A stretch of DNA of 5,973 nucleotides from contig JAFAEA010000190.1 of assembly GCA_023424355.1 (NCBI GenBank), positions 1 through 5,973 on the forward strand, read 5' to 3'. Under the pieces are notes generated by a model that ran no database searches, was not told the DNA's origin, and saw only the letters and a program-made list of their open reading frames with translations. Positions 5,628 through 5,973 of this stretch are shown one piece after another (position 1 is the first letter of the stretch; each line of letters begins with the position of its first letter). This DNA comes from Chloroflexota bacterium. GTDB taxonomy: Bacteria; Chloroflexota; Chloroflexia; Thermomicrobiales; UBA6265. Position numbers and translations under genes: made by a program.

Positions 5628-5667
5628 ACAGAAATAGAACATGCGATCTGATTTTCAGGAGGCGCCC

Positions 5668-5973
5668 ATGCAACCGAACGGACAAGTCCCCACTTTCACG
5701 GCCGATGATCTGAATGAAGTCGCGATTTCAAACACCATTTTTGTGGCCGGTTACCAGGCCGAAACCAGCAATAGCCTGGAGTATCGTGCCGAAGCCGGGG
5801 ATAGCCCCATCGCCAAGGTGATTCACAAGATGATGGAGCAGCCTCTGGATGTGAGCCTGCTGGAGGCGCACCCTGCCGGGCAGATGGCAAGTGCCTATAC
5901 CGATTTCATCAATCTGGATACGCAGGATCCGCTCTATCGCTACACCATGGGCATGCGGGTTTCGGGTCCGGCT
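5668..5973 (+). CDS. Hypothetical protein, N-terminal 102 aa, runs off the window
   Basis: An open frame of exactly 102 codons runs from the ATG to the window edge with no stop, so the gene is cut by the window end. The start is well supported: AGGAGG (5657-5662) stands five bases upstream, and a promoter and an upstream terminator frame the unit. The translation opens MQPNGQVPTFTADDLNEVAI and continues with SNTIFVAGYQAETSNSLEYR (21-40), a segment KVIHKMMEQPLDVSLLEAH (51-69) likely to be helical, and FINLDTQDPLYRYTMGMRV (80-98). It has no signal peptide, no hydrophobic membrane segment and no cysteine in the visible part. I recognise no family or motif. The composition is that of a normal soluble protein. 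Being transcribed separately from the 142-residue gene, it need not share its function. Confidence 0.8.
   Translation, partial: MQPNGQVPTFTADDLNEVAISNTIFVAGYQAETSNSLEYRAEAGDSPIAKVIHKMMEQPLDVSLLEAHPAGQMASAYTDFINLDTQDPLYRYTMGMRVSGPA

Overview
This is a GC-rich (by eye roughly 55-60 %) bacterial chromosomal segment with tightly packed, ordinary-looking genes. Nothing fixes the taxon. The small prolyl-tRNA synthetase without an editing insert, the DGPF/YCII protein, the MarR/MFS pair and the extended -10 promoters would suit Chloroflexota (for example Thermomicrobia-like lineages), but this is a weak guess. I see no mobile element, tRNA, rRNA, CRISPR array or phage gene.

Layout: five genes on the minus strand fill positions 29-4937 and two genes on the plus strand fill 5091 to the right edge. 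Reading the minus strand in its own direction: a DHA3/EntS-like MFS exporter (4937-3696); prolyl-tRNA synthetase proS (3596-2343), preceded by a structured 99-nt leader and followed by a strong hairpin; a MarR-family regulator (2215-1748) overlapping by 4 nt a second, monocarboxylate/oxalate-formate-type MFS transporter (1751-459); and a small YCII/DGPF-domain protein (373-29) with its own upstream palindrome. On the plus strand, divergent from the exporter, lie a 142-residue proline-rich protein of unknown function (5091-5519), a textbook intrinsic terminator (5543-5583), and the first 102 codons of another unknown protein (5668 to beyond the window).

How the parts may work together: the marR-MFS pair looks like a self-regulated transport operon whose promoter (2257-2285) is followed by a candidate operator at the expected transcription start. 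proS is housekeeping and may be read through from the upstream exporter gene. Both plus-strand genes have their own extended -10 promoters (TGCTACAAT and TGCTACTAT). The most notable points are the in-frame proline-triplet leader upstream of proS, the editing-domain-less zinc-ribbon ProRS, palindromes placed at the likely transcription starts of three transcription units, a roughly two-fold excess of GATC, and two unrecognised plus-strand proteins. I did not find convincing evidence of a new multi-gene system.
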